A stretch of DNA of 64,000 bases from NCBI GenBank assembly GCA_023251515.1, contig JAHEYQ010000004.1:1-64000 (forward strand), read 5' to 3'. Both the position numbers and the translations under genes were made by a program. Positions 18,813 through 28,106 of the stretch are shown here, one piece after another. This DNA is from Bacteroidales bacterium. GTDB taxonomy: Bacteria; Bacteroidota; Bacteroidia; Bacteroidales; JACABE01. Each line of letters begins with the position of its first letter. Within the stretch, counting starts at the first letter, position 1. The notes beneath the pieces are model-generated. The model searched no databases, was not told where the DNA came from, and worked only from the letters and a program-made list of their open reading frames with translations.

Positions 18813-19928
18813 TTATAATTTAATGGTTTCGCCATCTTCCAGATTCTGATATCCGGTAACAATAATTTTATCGCCGGCTTTCAAACCTTCAACAACTTCG
18901 GTATTACCAGCATAGTTTTGCGAAGTTTTGATATTTTGTTTTTTTGCAATTTTAGCATTGCCTTTATCTATTGCCACAAAAACATACTCACCCTGAGCAT
19001 CTTTTTGAATGATATTAATCGGAATAACAATAGCATCTTTGCTTTTGTAATCGTTAATTTTCACCAAAGCAATCATATTAGCTCTGAATTCCATTTTGCC
19101 TGGATTCAATCTCGATTCGATGGTAAATGTACGGTTTACAGGATTTATAAATTTACTGGCAAAAGAAATGCTGGTTTCAATTTCTTCATTAAAATCAGGA
19201 AATCCTATGATTACTTTGTCGCCTTTGCGAACTTTTGGTGAGTAAGCTTCAGCAACTTCAGCAGTTACTTTTACTTTACTGAAATTTACCATACGAAATG
19301 CAGGCATATTAGGTGCAGGTGTTGCAATCTGACCAATTTTAACACCTACTTCTTCAATGGTTCCTGTGATTGGAGCAATAATTTTGCTCATATCCAATTG
19401 TTCTTTAAGTGTTATAAGTTTTTTATCTAAAGATTCCTTATTGTTTTTTGCAGTAAGGAATTGAACTTCTGAACCAATTTTTTTATCCCACAAATTCTTT
19501 TGTTTATTGTAAATATTTGTAGCAAAAACTATCTGAGTCTGTAATTCGTCAATAGATTGTCTGATAACTGCATCGTCAATCTGGGCTAAAATCTGACCTT
19601 TTTTAACTGCATCACCTTCTTTTGCAAATACAGCAGTTACAATTCCTGACATTTTTGGTGCAACATAAATATTGTCTTCACCATCAACTTTTCCCTGAAC
19701 TTCAACAAAGTGATTAAATTCCTGAGTTTTAACTTCGGCAACTTCTACCAATTCAATTTTAGCAGTTGTATCCGGAAATTCAGTATCATATTCTTTTTGA
19801 AGTTTGTCTATTTTAGCAGTTAACTCATCTCTTTGCTTTTTCAATTTATCTAATTCTGATTTTTTGTCGCCGCTTTTGCATGCAACTACTGAAATTATAA
19901 TTCCAATTATGATGATTAATTTTTTCAT
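18813..19928 (-). CDS. Efflux RND transporter periplasmic adaptor (lipoprotein)
   Basis: A 371-residue membrane fusion protein that links the inner-membrane RND pump to the outer-membrane TolC-like channel. It starts with a lipoprotein signal (MKKLIIIIGIIISVVACKSG, Cys17), then a coiled coil (KSELDKLKKQRDELTAKIDK), a lipoyl/biotinyl half (GIVTAVFAKEGDAVKKGQIL), a helical hairpin and a beta-barrel domain. The early coiled coil before the lipoyl half is an added feature. It lies between tolC-like and RND genes with 23-31 bp gaps, so it is part of one operon. Confidence 0.93.
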   Translation of the reverse strand: MKKLIIIIGIIISVVACKSGDKKSELDKLKKQRDELTAKIDKLQKEYDTEFPDTTAKIELVEVAEVKTQEFNHFVEVQGKVDGEDNIYVAPKMSGIVTAVFAKEGDAVKKGQILAQIDDAVIRQSIDELQTQIVFATNIYNKQKNLWDKKIGSEVQFLTAKNNKESLDKKLITLKEQLDMSKIIAPITGTIEEVGVKIGQIATPAPNMPAFRMVNFSKVKVTAEVAEAYSPKVRKGDKVIIGFPDFNEEIETSISFASKFINPVNRTFTIESRLNPGKMEFRANMIALVKINDYKSKDAIVIPINIIQKDAQGEYVFVAIDKGNAKIAKKQNIKTSQNYAGNTEVVEGLKAGDKIIVTGYQNLEDGETIKL

Positions 19929-19959
19929 TTGTTTATATTTTTAAAAGTTCTTTATATAT

Positions 19960-21366
19960 TTATTTTAATAATTTTTCCAATTTGGTATAAGCTGTTGACA
20001 TTTCAATAATTGCATTAAAATAATTTGATTGTGCCTGCAAATATTGATTTTGTGCTTGCGAAAGTTCCAAACTGCTTATCATCCCTTCTTTATAGCGTAT
20101 AATAGATCTGTCATAAATTCTGCTTGCCAAATCCCTTGCACTTTTATTAGTTTGAAATTTATTCATAGCTGTAATAAAAGCTGATTGGTTATCAGAAAAT
20201 TGTAATTGCAGTCCTTGAGAAAGTTGTTCTTTACTGTTTCTGATTTTTTCCAAACTCAAATTTGCTTGTTTTACTTTGGCAATTTTTTGACCACTTCCAA
20301 AAATAGGTACTGTTACATTTAAGCCCAAAATATCGGGTGGTGTAAACGAAAACGACTTTTTATTGAAGTTTTCCTGATGATTGTAATATATTGCAACATC
20401 AGGCAGAAATGTTGATTTTTGAAATTTCACATTCAGGTTTGCCATCTTCTCCTGTATGCTCAACAAGCGATAATCTACCTGATTTTCAACATTTAATTTT
20501 TTAGTTGCCAATACAGATGAATTTAATTGCGAAATCAAATCCATAGTTTTGTCTTTCAAATCTATACTGTTGTTTAAATCAAGACCCATTTGAAATTTCA
20601 ATAAATTCATAGCAACTTCATATTGTCTGTGAATCATATCTTTGGTGTTCTGAATATTGGTAAGCGTAAGTTGCATTTGATCAACATCAGTTTCTTCCAA
20701 AAAACCAACTTTTTGAGTTTCTTTAATTTCATAAAGTGTTTTTTCGGTTGCCAGATAAATACTGTCGATAACCAATTTGTTTTCATTTGCAATTACGCAC
20801 AAAAAATAAGCATTGGTAACCGATTCAATTAAATCTTGTTCTGATTTGGTAATACTAACTTCAGAAAGTTGCTTGAAAGTTTTTGAAGTTTGCAATCCAA
20901 CAATGTAAGCTCCGCTAAAAATTAGTTGCGATACAGTGATGTCGAAAGTTAAACCCCATTTCAGGTCTTTTTCATCAGTTGGCTCTGTAGGTGCAGGTTT
21001 TTCAATATTTCCAAATTTCGGATCATTGGTAAGTTTGCTTAAAGCACTGTCAACATTATACATCCATCCACCCAGATTGCTTAAACTGGAAAAAGATTTG
21101 ATATTTTCAGGAACTGTTATTTGATATGAACCTGCTAATTTACCATTTACCTGAGGTAATCCAATAGCTGTTGTTTCCCAGATTTTTTGTTTAGCAGAAG
21201 CCAGATCGATGTTCGCATTTTTTATTAGCGGACTGTTTTTTAATGCATAATCCTGAGCTTCTTTCAGCGTAAATTGCATGCCTCCTTTTTGTTGTGCAAA
21301 AAGCGGCAAACAATATGTAAACACTAGCAGTGTTATGATTATTAGTTTACTACTGTTTTTTGTCAT
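19960..21366 (-). CDS. TolC family outer membrane efflux protein
   Basis: A 468-residue outer-membrane channel with a Sec signal peptide (ending LPLFAQQ) and two TolC-type repeats: an N-terminal LKEAQDYALKNSPLIKNANIDL region and a C-terminal long-helix segment ending in SSLELSQAQNQYLQAQ. It forms the exit duct for the adaptor and RND pump encoded just downstream. It starts only seven bases after the TetR gene ends, so regulator and pump components are co-transcribed. Confidence 0.93.
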   Translation of the reverse strand: MTKNSSKLIIITLLVFTYCLPLFAQQKGGMQFTLKEAQDYALKNSPLIKNANIDLASAKQKIWETTAIGLPQVNGKLAGSYQITVPENIKSFSSLSNLGGWMYNVDSALSKLTNDPKFGNIEKPAPTEPTDEKDLKWGLTFDITVSQLIFSGAYIVGLQTSKTFKQLSEVSITKSEQDLIESVTNAYFLCVIANENKLVIDSIYLATEKTLYEIKETQKVGFLEETDVDQMQLTLTNIQNTKDMIHRQYEVAMNLLKFQMGLDLNNSIDLKDKTMDLISQLNSSVLATKKLNVENQVDYRLLSIQEKMANLNVKFQKSTFLPDVAIYYNHQENFNKKSFSFTPPDILGLNVTVPIFGSGQKIAKVKQANLSLEKIRNSKEQLSQGLQLQFSDNQSAFITAMNKFQTNKSARDLASRIYDRSIIRYKEGMISSLELSQAQNQYLQAQSNYFNAIIEMSTAYTKLEKLLK

Positions 21367-21373
21367 TATTAAA

Positions 21374-21991
21374 TTATATTAATTGTTCGTTTTTAATTTT
21401 ATTTTCAAAATATTTAAGTCCTTTTGTACTAACGATTCCTCTAATGTGATAAATAAATAATTGGCTGAAAATTTCATGCTGTGGAAATCTGTTCAGATAA
21501 TTATCGTCTTCAAAAAACACATCATCCATACGTTTTACATAAATAGAAGTAATAATATCAGGATTCAGATCCTGTCGGTATAATCCCTCTTCAATACCTT
21601 TTAATAAATTGGTTTTAATGTTATTATAAACATGATCTTTGCGATTTACTATTAAATCCTTGGTTAATTCCGGATAATATTTTCGTAAATCATAAAGAAT
21701 AGGAGGATTAATCTCCTTTAGCATTTCTATTAAATGCTTGCTAACTTCAATCAGTGAATCAATGGCATTCAGATCACTATTAATCAGATCCATAAATTTT
21801 TTATCATGGTCGCAGTTATGAAAATTCACAACTTTTACAACCAAATCGGCTTTGTCTTTAAAATATTGATAAAGTGTTTTTTTTGAAATACTTAATTGCT
21901 GAGCAATGTCATCCATGGATACACTTTTAATTCCGTACTTTTTAAAAAGTTCTCCGGTTTTTTCAATGATGAATAATTCCTTTTCTTCCAT
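21374..21991 (-). CDS. TetR/AcrR family transcriptional regulator
   Basis: A 205-residue repressor-type regulator, first gene of the efflux operon, so it likely represses its own operon until an inducer binds. The N-terminal helix-turn-helix is clear: SVSMDDIAQQLSISKKTLYQ then YFKDKADLV (about residues 23-50). The C-terminal ligand domain is divergent. A -7 box lies about 90 bp upstream. Within the leader, ATAATAAAC (22010-22018) and GTTTATTAT (22070-22078) are a 9-bp inverted repeat, a possible but weakly supported operator. No gene or clear element was seen between 22090 and 22247. Confidence 0.92.
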   Translation of the reverse strand: MEEKELFIIEKTGELFKKYGIKSVSMDDIAQQLSISKKTLYQYFKDKADLVVKVVNFHNCDHDKKFMDLINSDLNAIDSLIEVSKHLIEMLKEINPPILYDLRKYYPELTKDLIVNRKDHVYNNIKTNLLKGIEEGLYRQDLNPDIITSIYVKRMDDVFFEDDNYLNRFPQHEIFSQLFIYHIRGIVSTKGLKYFENKIKNEQLI

Positions 21992-22081
21992 GCTGCAAAA
22001 TTATAAAAAATAATAAACCATAAACACTATTTTTAAATAAAAGTTTCCAAAGTGTATAAAGTTTTTTTAGTTTATTATTTG

Positions 22082-22089
22082 CAAAAGTA
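22082..22089 (-). promoter_or_regulatory. -7 promoter element for efflux operon (TACTTTTG)
   Basis: The minus strand reads TACTTTTG, matching TAnnTTTG, 90 bp before the TetR gene start. This leaves a long AT-rich leader that could hold the operator. Confidence 0.45.
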
Positions 22090-22247
22090 TATTGTCAATA
22101 TTTCTTATTAAAAATTTATTTGCTGAATACAGTTTTTTTACCTTTGAAAGCATAAAAAATTGCGTTAAAAAGGAAAAAACATTTTTTTAAAACAACTAAT
22201 GGATTTTTAGTCTAACGGCTGGAAGTAAACAATGAATGATTAAATTT

Positions 22248-24152
22248 TTAAACGTTAATGCTTTTGTTATTGAAAAATGAAATAGCTTTTATAAGCATAT
22301 TTGCTTGATTAGCCAATTCTTCAGCGGTGCTGGCCAGCTGTTCAGCTGCTGAAGCATTTTGCTGAACGATGATATTTAATTGTTGAATTGCTGATGAAAT
22401 CTGATTTGCACCAATGTTTTGCTGATAACTGCTTTCAGCAATTTCTTTTACAAGTTTACTGGTTGTTTCAACTTCGGGTATCAATTGATCTAAAAGATTC
22501 TTTGATTCTTCATTCTGATAGGCATTAGATTTTATTAATTTTGTTATTTCATCGGCTGCTTTTCTGCTACGCTCTGCTAATCTTCTAACTTCAGCAGCTA
22601 CTACAGAAAAACCTTTTCCATGTTCACCTGCCCGAGCTGCCTCTACAGCAGCATTTAAAGCCAACAAATTAGTTTGAAATGCAATATCATTAACAATAGC
22701 AATTTTTCTGGAAATTTCTTTGACCTCTTCATTGCTTTTATCAACGGCTTTGCTTACTATCAGTATTTTATGTGCAGCTAAAGCTGAAATTTTCTGTGTT
22801 ATTTGTGAGTTTTCGGAATTCTGAGAAATAGTTGAAGTCATTTCCTCAATCGCCGACGCCATTTCTTCTGTTGAAGATGCTTGTTCAGATGCACCTTGCG
22901 AAATATTTTGTGATGCCGCTTTCATTTGTTTTCCAGCTAAATGAATATTCTCAGCATTTTCATTAATTAATTTTATGGATTCAAACATTTTTGTTGCCAT
23001 TAATGTCAATGATTTTGAAAGGGTTCCAATTTCATCTTTTTGTGAAATATCTAATTTTGCATTCAAATTTCCAGCTCCAATCTGATTCGAAAATTCAACT
23101 CCTTTGTTTAATGCCTTTATTATTGAGTTACTTAGCAAACTATTGATAAATAAAATAAGTAAAAGACTAACAAATAATGAGGTGATTATAGCAATTTTTA
23201 TATTATTTAATCTTGATAGAATTTTATCTTTATTAATTTTAAGAGCAACATACGATTCTATTTCAGGTATATATCTATAATAAATTAAAATATTATTTGA
23301 ATTTTCATGAATTTCAAATACTGAATTATGTTTTTTCCCTTCAATAATTCTCTGAATTATTCCACTGTTTTTTATAAAATTTATATTATCATTTTTTGCA
23401 ATCAATATTTTTCCTTTATTATCAAACATAAATGCATAACCATCATCATAATAATTTCTTTTTAAAAAAGCTTCTTCAAGCATTCCCATATTTTTTTCAC
23501 TTACACCTACATACAAAATCCCTTTTATTTCATTATCGATGTAAATTGGCTCGTATGCTGTTAAATACCAGTCTTTCACAACAAATGCACGGCCTCTGTA
23601 TATTTCGCCTTTAAGGATGGTTTGTATTACAGGAGATTCATTTGGAATAAAAGTTAATGTTGCTCTTTCACCATTATCTTTGGTAACAGTAGTTGATATT
23701 CTGATGAATCCTTTATCAATCTTCTGAAAAACAGTTGCAGTTTCAATTTTTAATTCTTTGAGCTTGTCAACAAAATCCGTATTTTCATGTAAAATTTTCC
23801 CGTTAAATTGCCATTTATTAAGACTTACGATAGATTCTTCTTTAGAAATCTGATTAACTGCCTTTACAGTTATTTCTTCATTCAATTCTGTAATTTTATC
23901 CGTTAAATAAAAAATCTGATGTGCCAGATTCAGAGATAAATCAACACGTTCCTGATTTTCTTTTATCTGCATTTCTATTTCTTCATTGAGATTTTCAGTC
24001 TCTTTAAACAATTTTTCATCTGTGTCAAAAATAATATCTTTTGTTTGGTTAGTAACAATGTATCCGCCTAATATTATAAATACCACCACAATAACTAAAT
24101 TCTGAAAAATATTTAAACGCGTTTTTATTTGAAGATTATTTAAAATTGACAT
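22248..24152 (-). CDS. Methyl-accepting chemotaxis-like protein with Cache sensor
   Basis: A 634-residue membrane receptor. An N-terminal helix (about 15-34) is followed by a large extracytoplasmic sensor resembling the Cache 3/Cache 2 fusion type ([17 protein letters not shown] and later [18 protein letters not shown]), a second helix (about 320-345), a HAMP segment and a signalling domain with the conserved hairpin tip [20 protein letters not shown] and [16 protein letters not shown]. No che genes (cheA, cheW, cheR, cheB) are in the window, so its kinase partner must lie elsewhere or it may act outside chemotaxis. It is divergent from the nucleoside kinase gene and has no close operon partner. 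Confidence 0.93.
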   Translation of the reverse strand: MSILNNLQIKTRLNIFQNLVIVVVFIILGGYIVTNQTKDIIFDTDEKLFKETENLNEEIEMQIKENQERVDLSLNLAHQIFYLTDKITELNEEITVKAVNQISKEESIVSLNKWQFNGKILHENTDFVDKLKELKIETATVFQKIDKGFIRISTTVTKDNGERATLTFIPNESPVIQTILKGEIYRGRAFVVKDWYLTAYEPIYIDNEIKGILYVGVSEKNMGMLEEAFLKRNYYDDGYAFMFDNKGKILIAKNDNINFIKNSGIIQRIIEGKKHNSVFEIHENSNNILIYYRYIPEIESYVALKINKDKILSRLNNIKIAIITSLFVSLLLILFINSLLSNSIIKALNKGVEFSNQIGAGNLNAKLDISQKDEIGTLSKSLTLMATKMFESIKLINENAENIHLAGKQMKAASQNISQGASEQASSTEEMASAIEEMTSTISQNSENSQITQKISALAAHKILIVSKAVDKSNEEVKEISRKIAIVNDIAFQTNLLALNAAVEAARAGEHGKGFSVVAAEVRRLAERSRKAADEITKLIKSNAYQNEESKNLLDQLIPEVETTSKLVKEIAESSYQQNIGANQISSAIQQLNIIVQQNASAAEQLASTAEELANQANMLIKAISFFNNKSINV

Positions 24153-24278
24153 ACATAGTGTTATATGAAATTGACATAATTTTTTTATAAAGATACAAAA
24201 AATATTTCTTTTACGTAAAATTTGAATAATATTTCGAAAATAATTCGTTATTTTGTTTTAACTATTAAATTAAGTAAA

Positions 24279-25937
24279 ATGGTTGATGTAATTTGTACCA
24301 ATTGTAATACAAAAAAAGAATATCCTATTGGAATTCAGCTAAATGAGATTGCCAGAGATATGCAGCTATGCCTAAAACAACCCATATTGGCAGCTTTGGT
24401 AAATAATAAATTAAAAGAACTTAATTATCAGGTTTTTAAACCAAAAACAATACAATTTATTGATTTTACTCATCCAATTGGATATCGTGTATATGTTCGA
24501 TCATTGGCTTTTGTGCTTTTTAAAGCAATAAAAGATTTATATCCCTCAGCATCATTAAGTATAGAACATTCTATATCAAAAGGATGGTATTGTGAAATAA
24601 ACAATTCGCATTTAATTTTAGATGAGAAAACAATTAATTCTATCAAAAATAGAATGAAAGAAATTATAAATGCAGATATTCCTTTTATCAGAAAAGAATT
24701 ATTGACAACAGAAGCTATTGAACTGTTTGAGGCTAATGGGTTGCACGATAAATCGTTACTTTTCAAAACACGAAATCAATTATATTCATCAGTATATCAT
24801 CTTGATAATACAATAAATTATTTTTATGGCTATTTGGTTCCAAGAACTGGTTCTCTGAATAATTTTAATATTTTGCCCTATTTTGATGGCTTGCTTTTAC
24901 AGGTTCCAAAACAAAAACATCCTGAAGAAATTGAAGAGATTGTAATTCAGGATAAAATGTTTAAGATTTTCAGAGAACATAAGAAATGGTGTGAAATTCT
25001 TGAAGTTCCGTTTGTTGGCTCTCTTAATAAAGCTGTTGAAGAAAAGAAAGATAATGAATTTATTAAGATTTCTGAAGCTTTGCATGAAAAAAAGATCGCA
25101 AAAATTGCAGATAATATTTTTAAAGAGCGTAATGAAACTCGTATAATTTTAATTTCCGGTCCTTCATCTTCAGGGAAAACTACTTTTAGTTTACGCCTTT
25201 CTATTCAGTTGAGGGTTTTGGGTTTTAAATCTGTTCAGATTTCTTTGGATAATTATTTTGTAAACAGAGAGTTTACACCTAGAGACGAAAATGGTGACTA
25301 CGATTTTGAATGCATTGAAGCTTTGGATATTGAACAATTTAATAAGGATTTGCTGGCATTAATGCAAGGCGATGAAATAGAAATTCCAAAATTTAACTTT
25401 TCAACTGGAAAACGTTTTTATGATGGCACAAAGCTAAAAATCAGCAAAGAAACCTTAATTGTCATTGAAGGCATACATGGTTTAAATCCGGTTTTAACTC
25501 ATTTGATTGAAGAAAAATTGAAATACAGGATTTTTGTTTCTGCCCTTACTCAGCTGGCTATTGATAAGCAAAATCCCATACCAACAACTGACAACAGATT
25601 GATAAGAAGAATAGTTAGGGATTATAGATATCGGGGTTATAGTGCATTGGATACCTTAAAACGATGGGGAAGTGTAAGAAAAGGAGAGGATCTGAATATT
25701 TTCCCATTTCAGGAAAATGCTGATACAATGTTTAATTCTGCATTACTTTATGAATTGGGGGTGTTAAAAACTTTTGCAGAACCTATTTTAAGAGTTGTAC
25801 CTGAAAATGTACCTGAATATGCTGAGGCTGTGCGTTTATTGAAGTTTATTTCTTATTTTTTTCCAATTTCAGAAAGAGAAATTCCGCCTACATCTATTTT
25901 AAGAGAATTTTTGGGTGGAAGTAGCTTTGTGTATTAA
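24279..25937 (+). CDS. Nucleoside (uridine) kinase-like protein with TGS/ThrRS-like N-terminus
   Basis: A 552-residue protein from the ATG at 24279, chosen over an upstream start 19 codons earlier because the family begins near MVDVICTN. The first part (about 1-270) resembles the TGS and second additional domain of threonyl-tRNA synthetase (YFYGYLVPRTGSL and related motifs). The C-terminal half is a P-loop kinase of the uridine kinase/phosphoribulokinase family: Walker A GPSSSGKTT (about 294-302), QISLDNYFVNRE and VIEGIHGLNP. Such fusions are common in Bacteroidota and firmicutes; the natural substrate is uncertain. No promoter of clear consensus was found upstream. Confidence 0.85.
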   Translation: MVDVICTNCNTKKEYPIGIQLNEIARDMQLCLKQPILAALVNNKLKELNYQVFKPKTIQFIDFTHPIGYRVYVRSLAFVLFKAIKDLYPSASLSIEHSISKGWYCEINNSHLILDEKTINSIKNRMKEIINADIPFIRKELLTTEAIELFEANGLHDKSLLFKTRNQLYSSVYHLDNTINYFYGYLVPRTGSLNNFNILPYFDGLLLQVPKQKHPEEIEEIVIQDKMFKIFREHKKWCEILEVPFVGSLNKAVEEKKDNEFIKISEALHEKKIAKIADNIFKERNETRIILISGPSSSGKTTFSLRLSIQLRVLGFKSVQISLDNYFVNREFTPRDENGDYDFECIEALDIEQFNKDLLALMQGDEIEIPKFNFSTGKRFYDGTKLKISKETLIVIEGIHGLNPVLTHLIEEKLKYRIFVSALTQLAIDKQNPIPTTDNRLIRRIVRDYRYRGYSALDTLKRWGSVRKGEDLNIFPFQENADTMFNSALLYELGVLKTFAEPILRVVPENVPEYAEAVRLLKFISYFFPISEREIPPTSILREFLGGSSFVY

Positions 25938-26028
25938 TGATGAATTGAAACTGATGATTACTTTTATAAAATACTGAATTGACTTTAATACAATTACTTT
26001 ACAAACTTTATAACTTTACAATTAAAAA

Positions 26029-26460
26029 ATGATATCTAAAATACCATTTACTTTTATCAAAATTGAAGGCAGAGGTTATCATCTTCTTATAAAAGTTTTG
26101 ATAAATGAAAAGCCTGCTAATCTGCTTATTGATACAGGTGCTTCAAAAACGGTTTTTGACCTTAGCCGAATTGAACCCTATTTGAATAATTCGGATCTTA
26201 CTGATAATGAAATTCTTTCGGCCGGACTGGGAACCAATACATTAACGAGCAAATCAACTAAATTGGATAGTTTCAAAATTGGTGATTTCGAAATTAAGAA
26301 TTACCCTTGTATCATTATTGATATGAGCCATGTAAACGAGACTTATCAAAGCATTGGACTGGAACCTTTTGACGGCGTTTTAGGAAGCGATATTCTTTAT
26401 AAATTTAAAGCTTCCGTTGATTACAAAACAAAAACTTTAAAACTTAGAAAAACTAAATAA
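26029..26460 (+). CDS. Retropepsin-like aspartic protease
   Basis: A 143-residue single-domain protein of the clan AA aspartic protease fold. The catalytic motif LLIDTGASKTVFDL is at about residues 33-46, and the second hallmark, DGVLGSDILYKF, occurs near residue 115-126; a dimer would supply the second active-site Asp. There is no signal peptide or membrane segment, so it is probably cytoplasmic. It is followed ten bases later by a small membrane protein gene, so the two may work together. The substrate is unknown. Confidence 0.85.
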   Translation: MISKIPFTFIKIEGRGYHLLIKVLINEKPANLLIDTGASKTVFDLSRIEPYLNNSDLTDNEILSAGLGTNTLTSKSTKLDSFKIGDFEIKNYPCIIIDMSHVNETYQSIGLEPFDGVLGSDILYKFKASVDYKTKTLKLRKTK

Positions 26461-26470
26461 AATCTTGAAT

Positions 26471-26728
26471 ATGAATCCTTATTATTTAATTATTGCTTTT
26501 GCAATGGCTTTAATCCTTTTTTCTCTTGCTCGTAAATATAATTGGGAAAAAACATTGATATACAACTATATATTTGTTGCTATCGCGGTTTTAGGTCTTG
26601 TCTTTTTTTCTTATGTATTGTCTGTAAATTTTAATTATACGTTTCTGATGATTAATATTTTACTTGCCATCGGTATAATACCAAAAGTAATTACAATAAT
26701 AAAATTAAGAAAAGAAAAAAAGAATTAA
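26471..26728 (+). CDS. Small three-helix membrane protein
   Basis: An 85-residue protein from the ATG at 26471 (a TTG two codons earlier is less likely). Three hydrophobic segments are visible: YYLIIAFAMALILFSLA, NYIFVAIAVLGLVFFSYVL and FLMINILLAIGIIPKVITII, followed by a basic tail KLRKEKKN that would lie in the cytoplasm. I do not recognise the family. It ends six bases before the convergent aminotransferase gene ends, so no terminator fits between them. Confidence 0.7.
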   Translation: MNPYYLIIAFAMALILFSLARKYNWEKTLIYNYIFVAIAVLGLVFFSYVLSVNFNYTFLMINILLAIGIIPKVITIIKLRKEKKN

Positions 26729-26734
26729 GGCTGT

Positions 26735-27892
26735 TTAAATTTTGTTTAAGATTTCAGCTGCTTTTTTCATGGTTTCTTCTGTTTTTGCAAAACAAAATCT
26801 AAGAGTTTTGTTATCAGTAGCTTTATGATAAAATGGCGAAACCGGAATTGAAGCAAGTTTAAATTCTTTTGTCATTCTGATGGCAAAATCTGTTTCTTTT
26901 TCGTCGGTTATTTTGCTGTATTCCAATAGTTGAAAATATGTTCCATAACAAGGAATTATACCAAATCTGGAACCTTTGATTTGTTCTAAAAAGAAATCAC
27001 GTTTTTGCTGATAAAAACCAGATAAATAATTATAATTTTCAGCATCTTTTAAATATTCTGCAATTGCATATTGAATGGGTGTATTGCAGGTAAATACATT
27101 GAATTGATGTACTTTGCGGAATTCTTTCATCAAATTTTCTGGGGCTAAAACATAACCCATTTTCCAACCTGTAGCATGCAAAGTTTTACCAAAAGAGTAT
27201 GTTATAAAACTTCTTTGTGCCAATTCCGGATATAAACTTACACTTTCGTGGCGAATACCATCGAAAATCAAATGTTCGTAAACTTCGTCGCTTAATATAA
27301 CAATATCAGTTTTTTGTGTAAGCTTTATTAGCATCTGTATGTCTTCAGCTTTTAAAACACTACCAGTAGGATTATGTGGAGAATTAATAATAATCATACG
27401 GGTATTTTTATTGATCATCTTCTTGATAATATCCCAATCAATGTGATAGTCGGGTGTTTGTAGTTGCGCAAAAATCGGAATACCTCCATTTAACTTTATT
27501 GCAGGTACATAACTATCGTAAGCAGGTTCAAAAATAAGTACTTCATCACCTTCATGAATCATTGCTGAAATAATAGTATATAAAGCCTGAGTAGCTCCGG
27601 CTGTTATATTTATTTCTTTTTCCGGATGATAGCTCGCACCATACATGTTAAATACTTTTTCGGAAATCACTTCACGCAATGACTGAACTCCAAGCATTGG
27701 CGCATATTGATTCATTCCTTGTCGCATGTATTTGTTTACCAGTTCGATTAGCTTTTCTGAAATAGGAAAATCAGGAAAACCCTGCGAAAGATTTATTGCT
27801 CCTGTTTCGTTAGCCAATGCTGACATTACAGCAAATATTGAAGTTTCTGTTCCTGGTAATTTTGATGTAATTGTTCCGGAAAAATCCTGCAT
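26735..27892 (-). CDS. Class I/II PLP aminotransferase (methionine/kynurenine aminotransferase-like)
   Basis: A 385-residue PLP enzyme of fold type I. Visible: INLSQGFPDFP near the N-terminus, AGATQALYTIISA, the NSPHNPTGSV motif, ILSDEVYEHLIFDG, and the catalytic lysine in SFGKTLHATGWKMGYV. The pattern matches the YbdL/kynurenine aminotransferase group that transaminates methionine and aromatic amino acids; exact substrate is uncertain. The start at 27892 is chosen because a TACTTTTG -7 box sits at 27918-27925, which places the more upstream start at 27928 outside the transcript. It converges on the small membrane protein gene. Confidence 0.9.
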   Translation of the reverse strand: MQDFSGTITSKLPGTETSIFAVMSALANETGAINLSQGFPDFPISEKLIELVNKYMRQGMNQYAPMLGVQSLREVISEKVFNMYGASYHPEKEINITAGATQALYTIISAMIHEGDEVLIFEPAYDSYVPAIKLNGGIPIFAQLQTPDYHIDWDIIKKMINKNTRMIIINSPHNPTGSVLKAEDIQMLIKLTQKTDIVILSDEVYEHLIFDGIRHESVSLYPELAQRSFITYSFGKTLHATGWKMGYVLAPENLMKEFRKVHQFNVFTCNTPIQYAIAEYLKDAENYNYLSGFYQQKRDFFLEQIKGSRFGIIPCYGTYFQLLEYSKITDEKETDFAIRMTKEFKLASIPVSPFYHKATDNKTLRFCFAKTEETMKKAAEILNKI

Positions 27893-27917
27893 AGTTATTT
27901 TGATTTTTTTGAAGTTG

Positions 27918-27925
27918 CAAAAGTA
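27918..27925 (-). promoter_or_regulatory. -7 promoter element deciding the aminotransferase start
   Basis: The minus strand reads TACTTTTG (TAnnTTTG), 26 bp upstream of the ATG at 27892. A transcript starting downstream of this box cannot include the alternative start at 27928. Confidence 0.6.
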
Positions 27926-28106
27926 CAATTTTTTACTTAATTTCTTTAAAAATGTTAAAACATTATATTGTCTTTCATTCCATTTACAAAGTGTTAATTA
28001 CTCCTATTTTAAAGAAATTCAGTTTGATATATGAACTTTAAAAATATTAAAATATTGTATAGTTATGATGAAAATTTGATAATAATATTTTTCAAATGGA
28101 GTTATT

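Noticed and set aside
22010..22078. TetR operator as a 9-bp inverted repeat around position 22044
   Set aside because: Arms are 51 bp apart and AT-rich, too far for a classical TetR operator; kept only as a remark.
24222..24278. Upstream start for the nucleoside kinase-like protein
   Set aside because: The extra 19 residues do not resemble the family N-terminus; the ATG at 24279 fits better.
27893..27928. Longer N-terminus of the aminotransferase
   Set aside because: A -7 promoter box overlaps this segment, so a transcript starting after it could not encode it.
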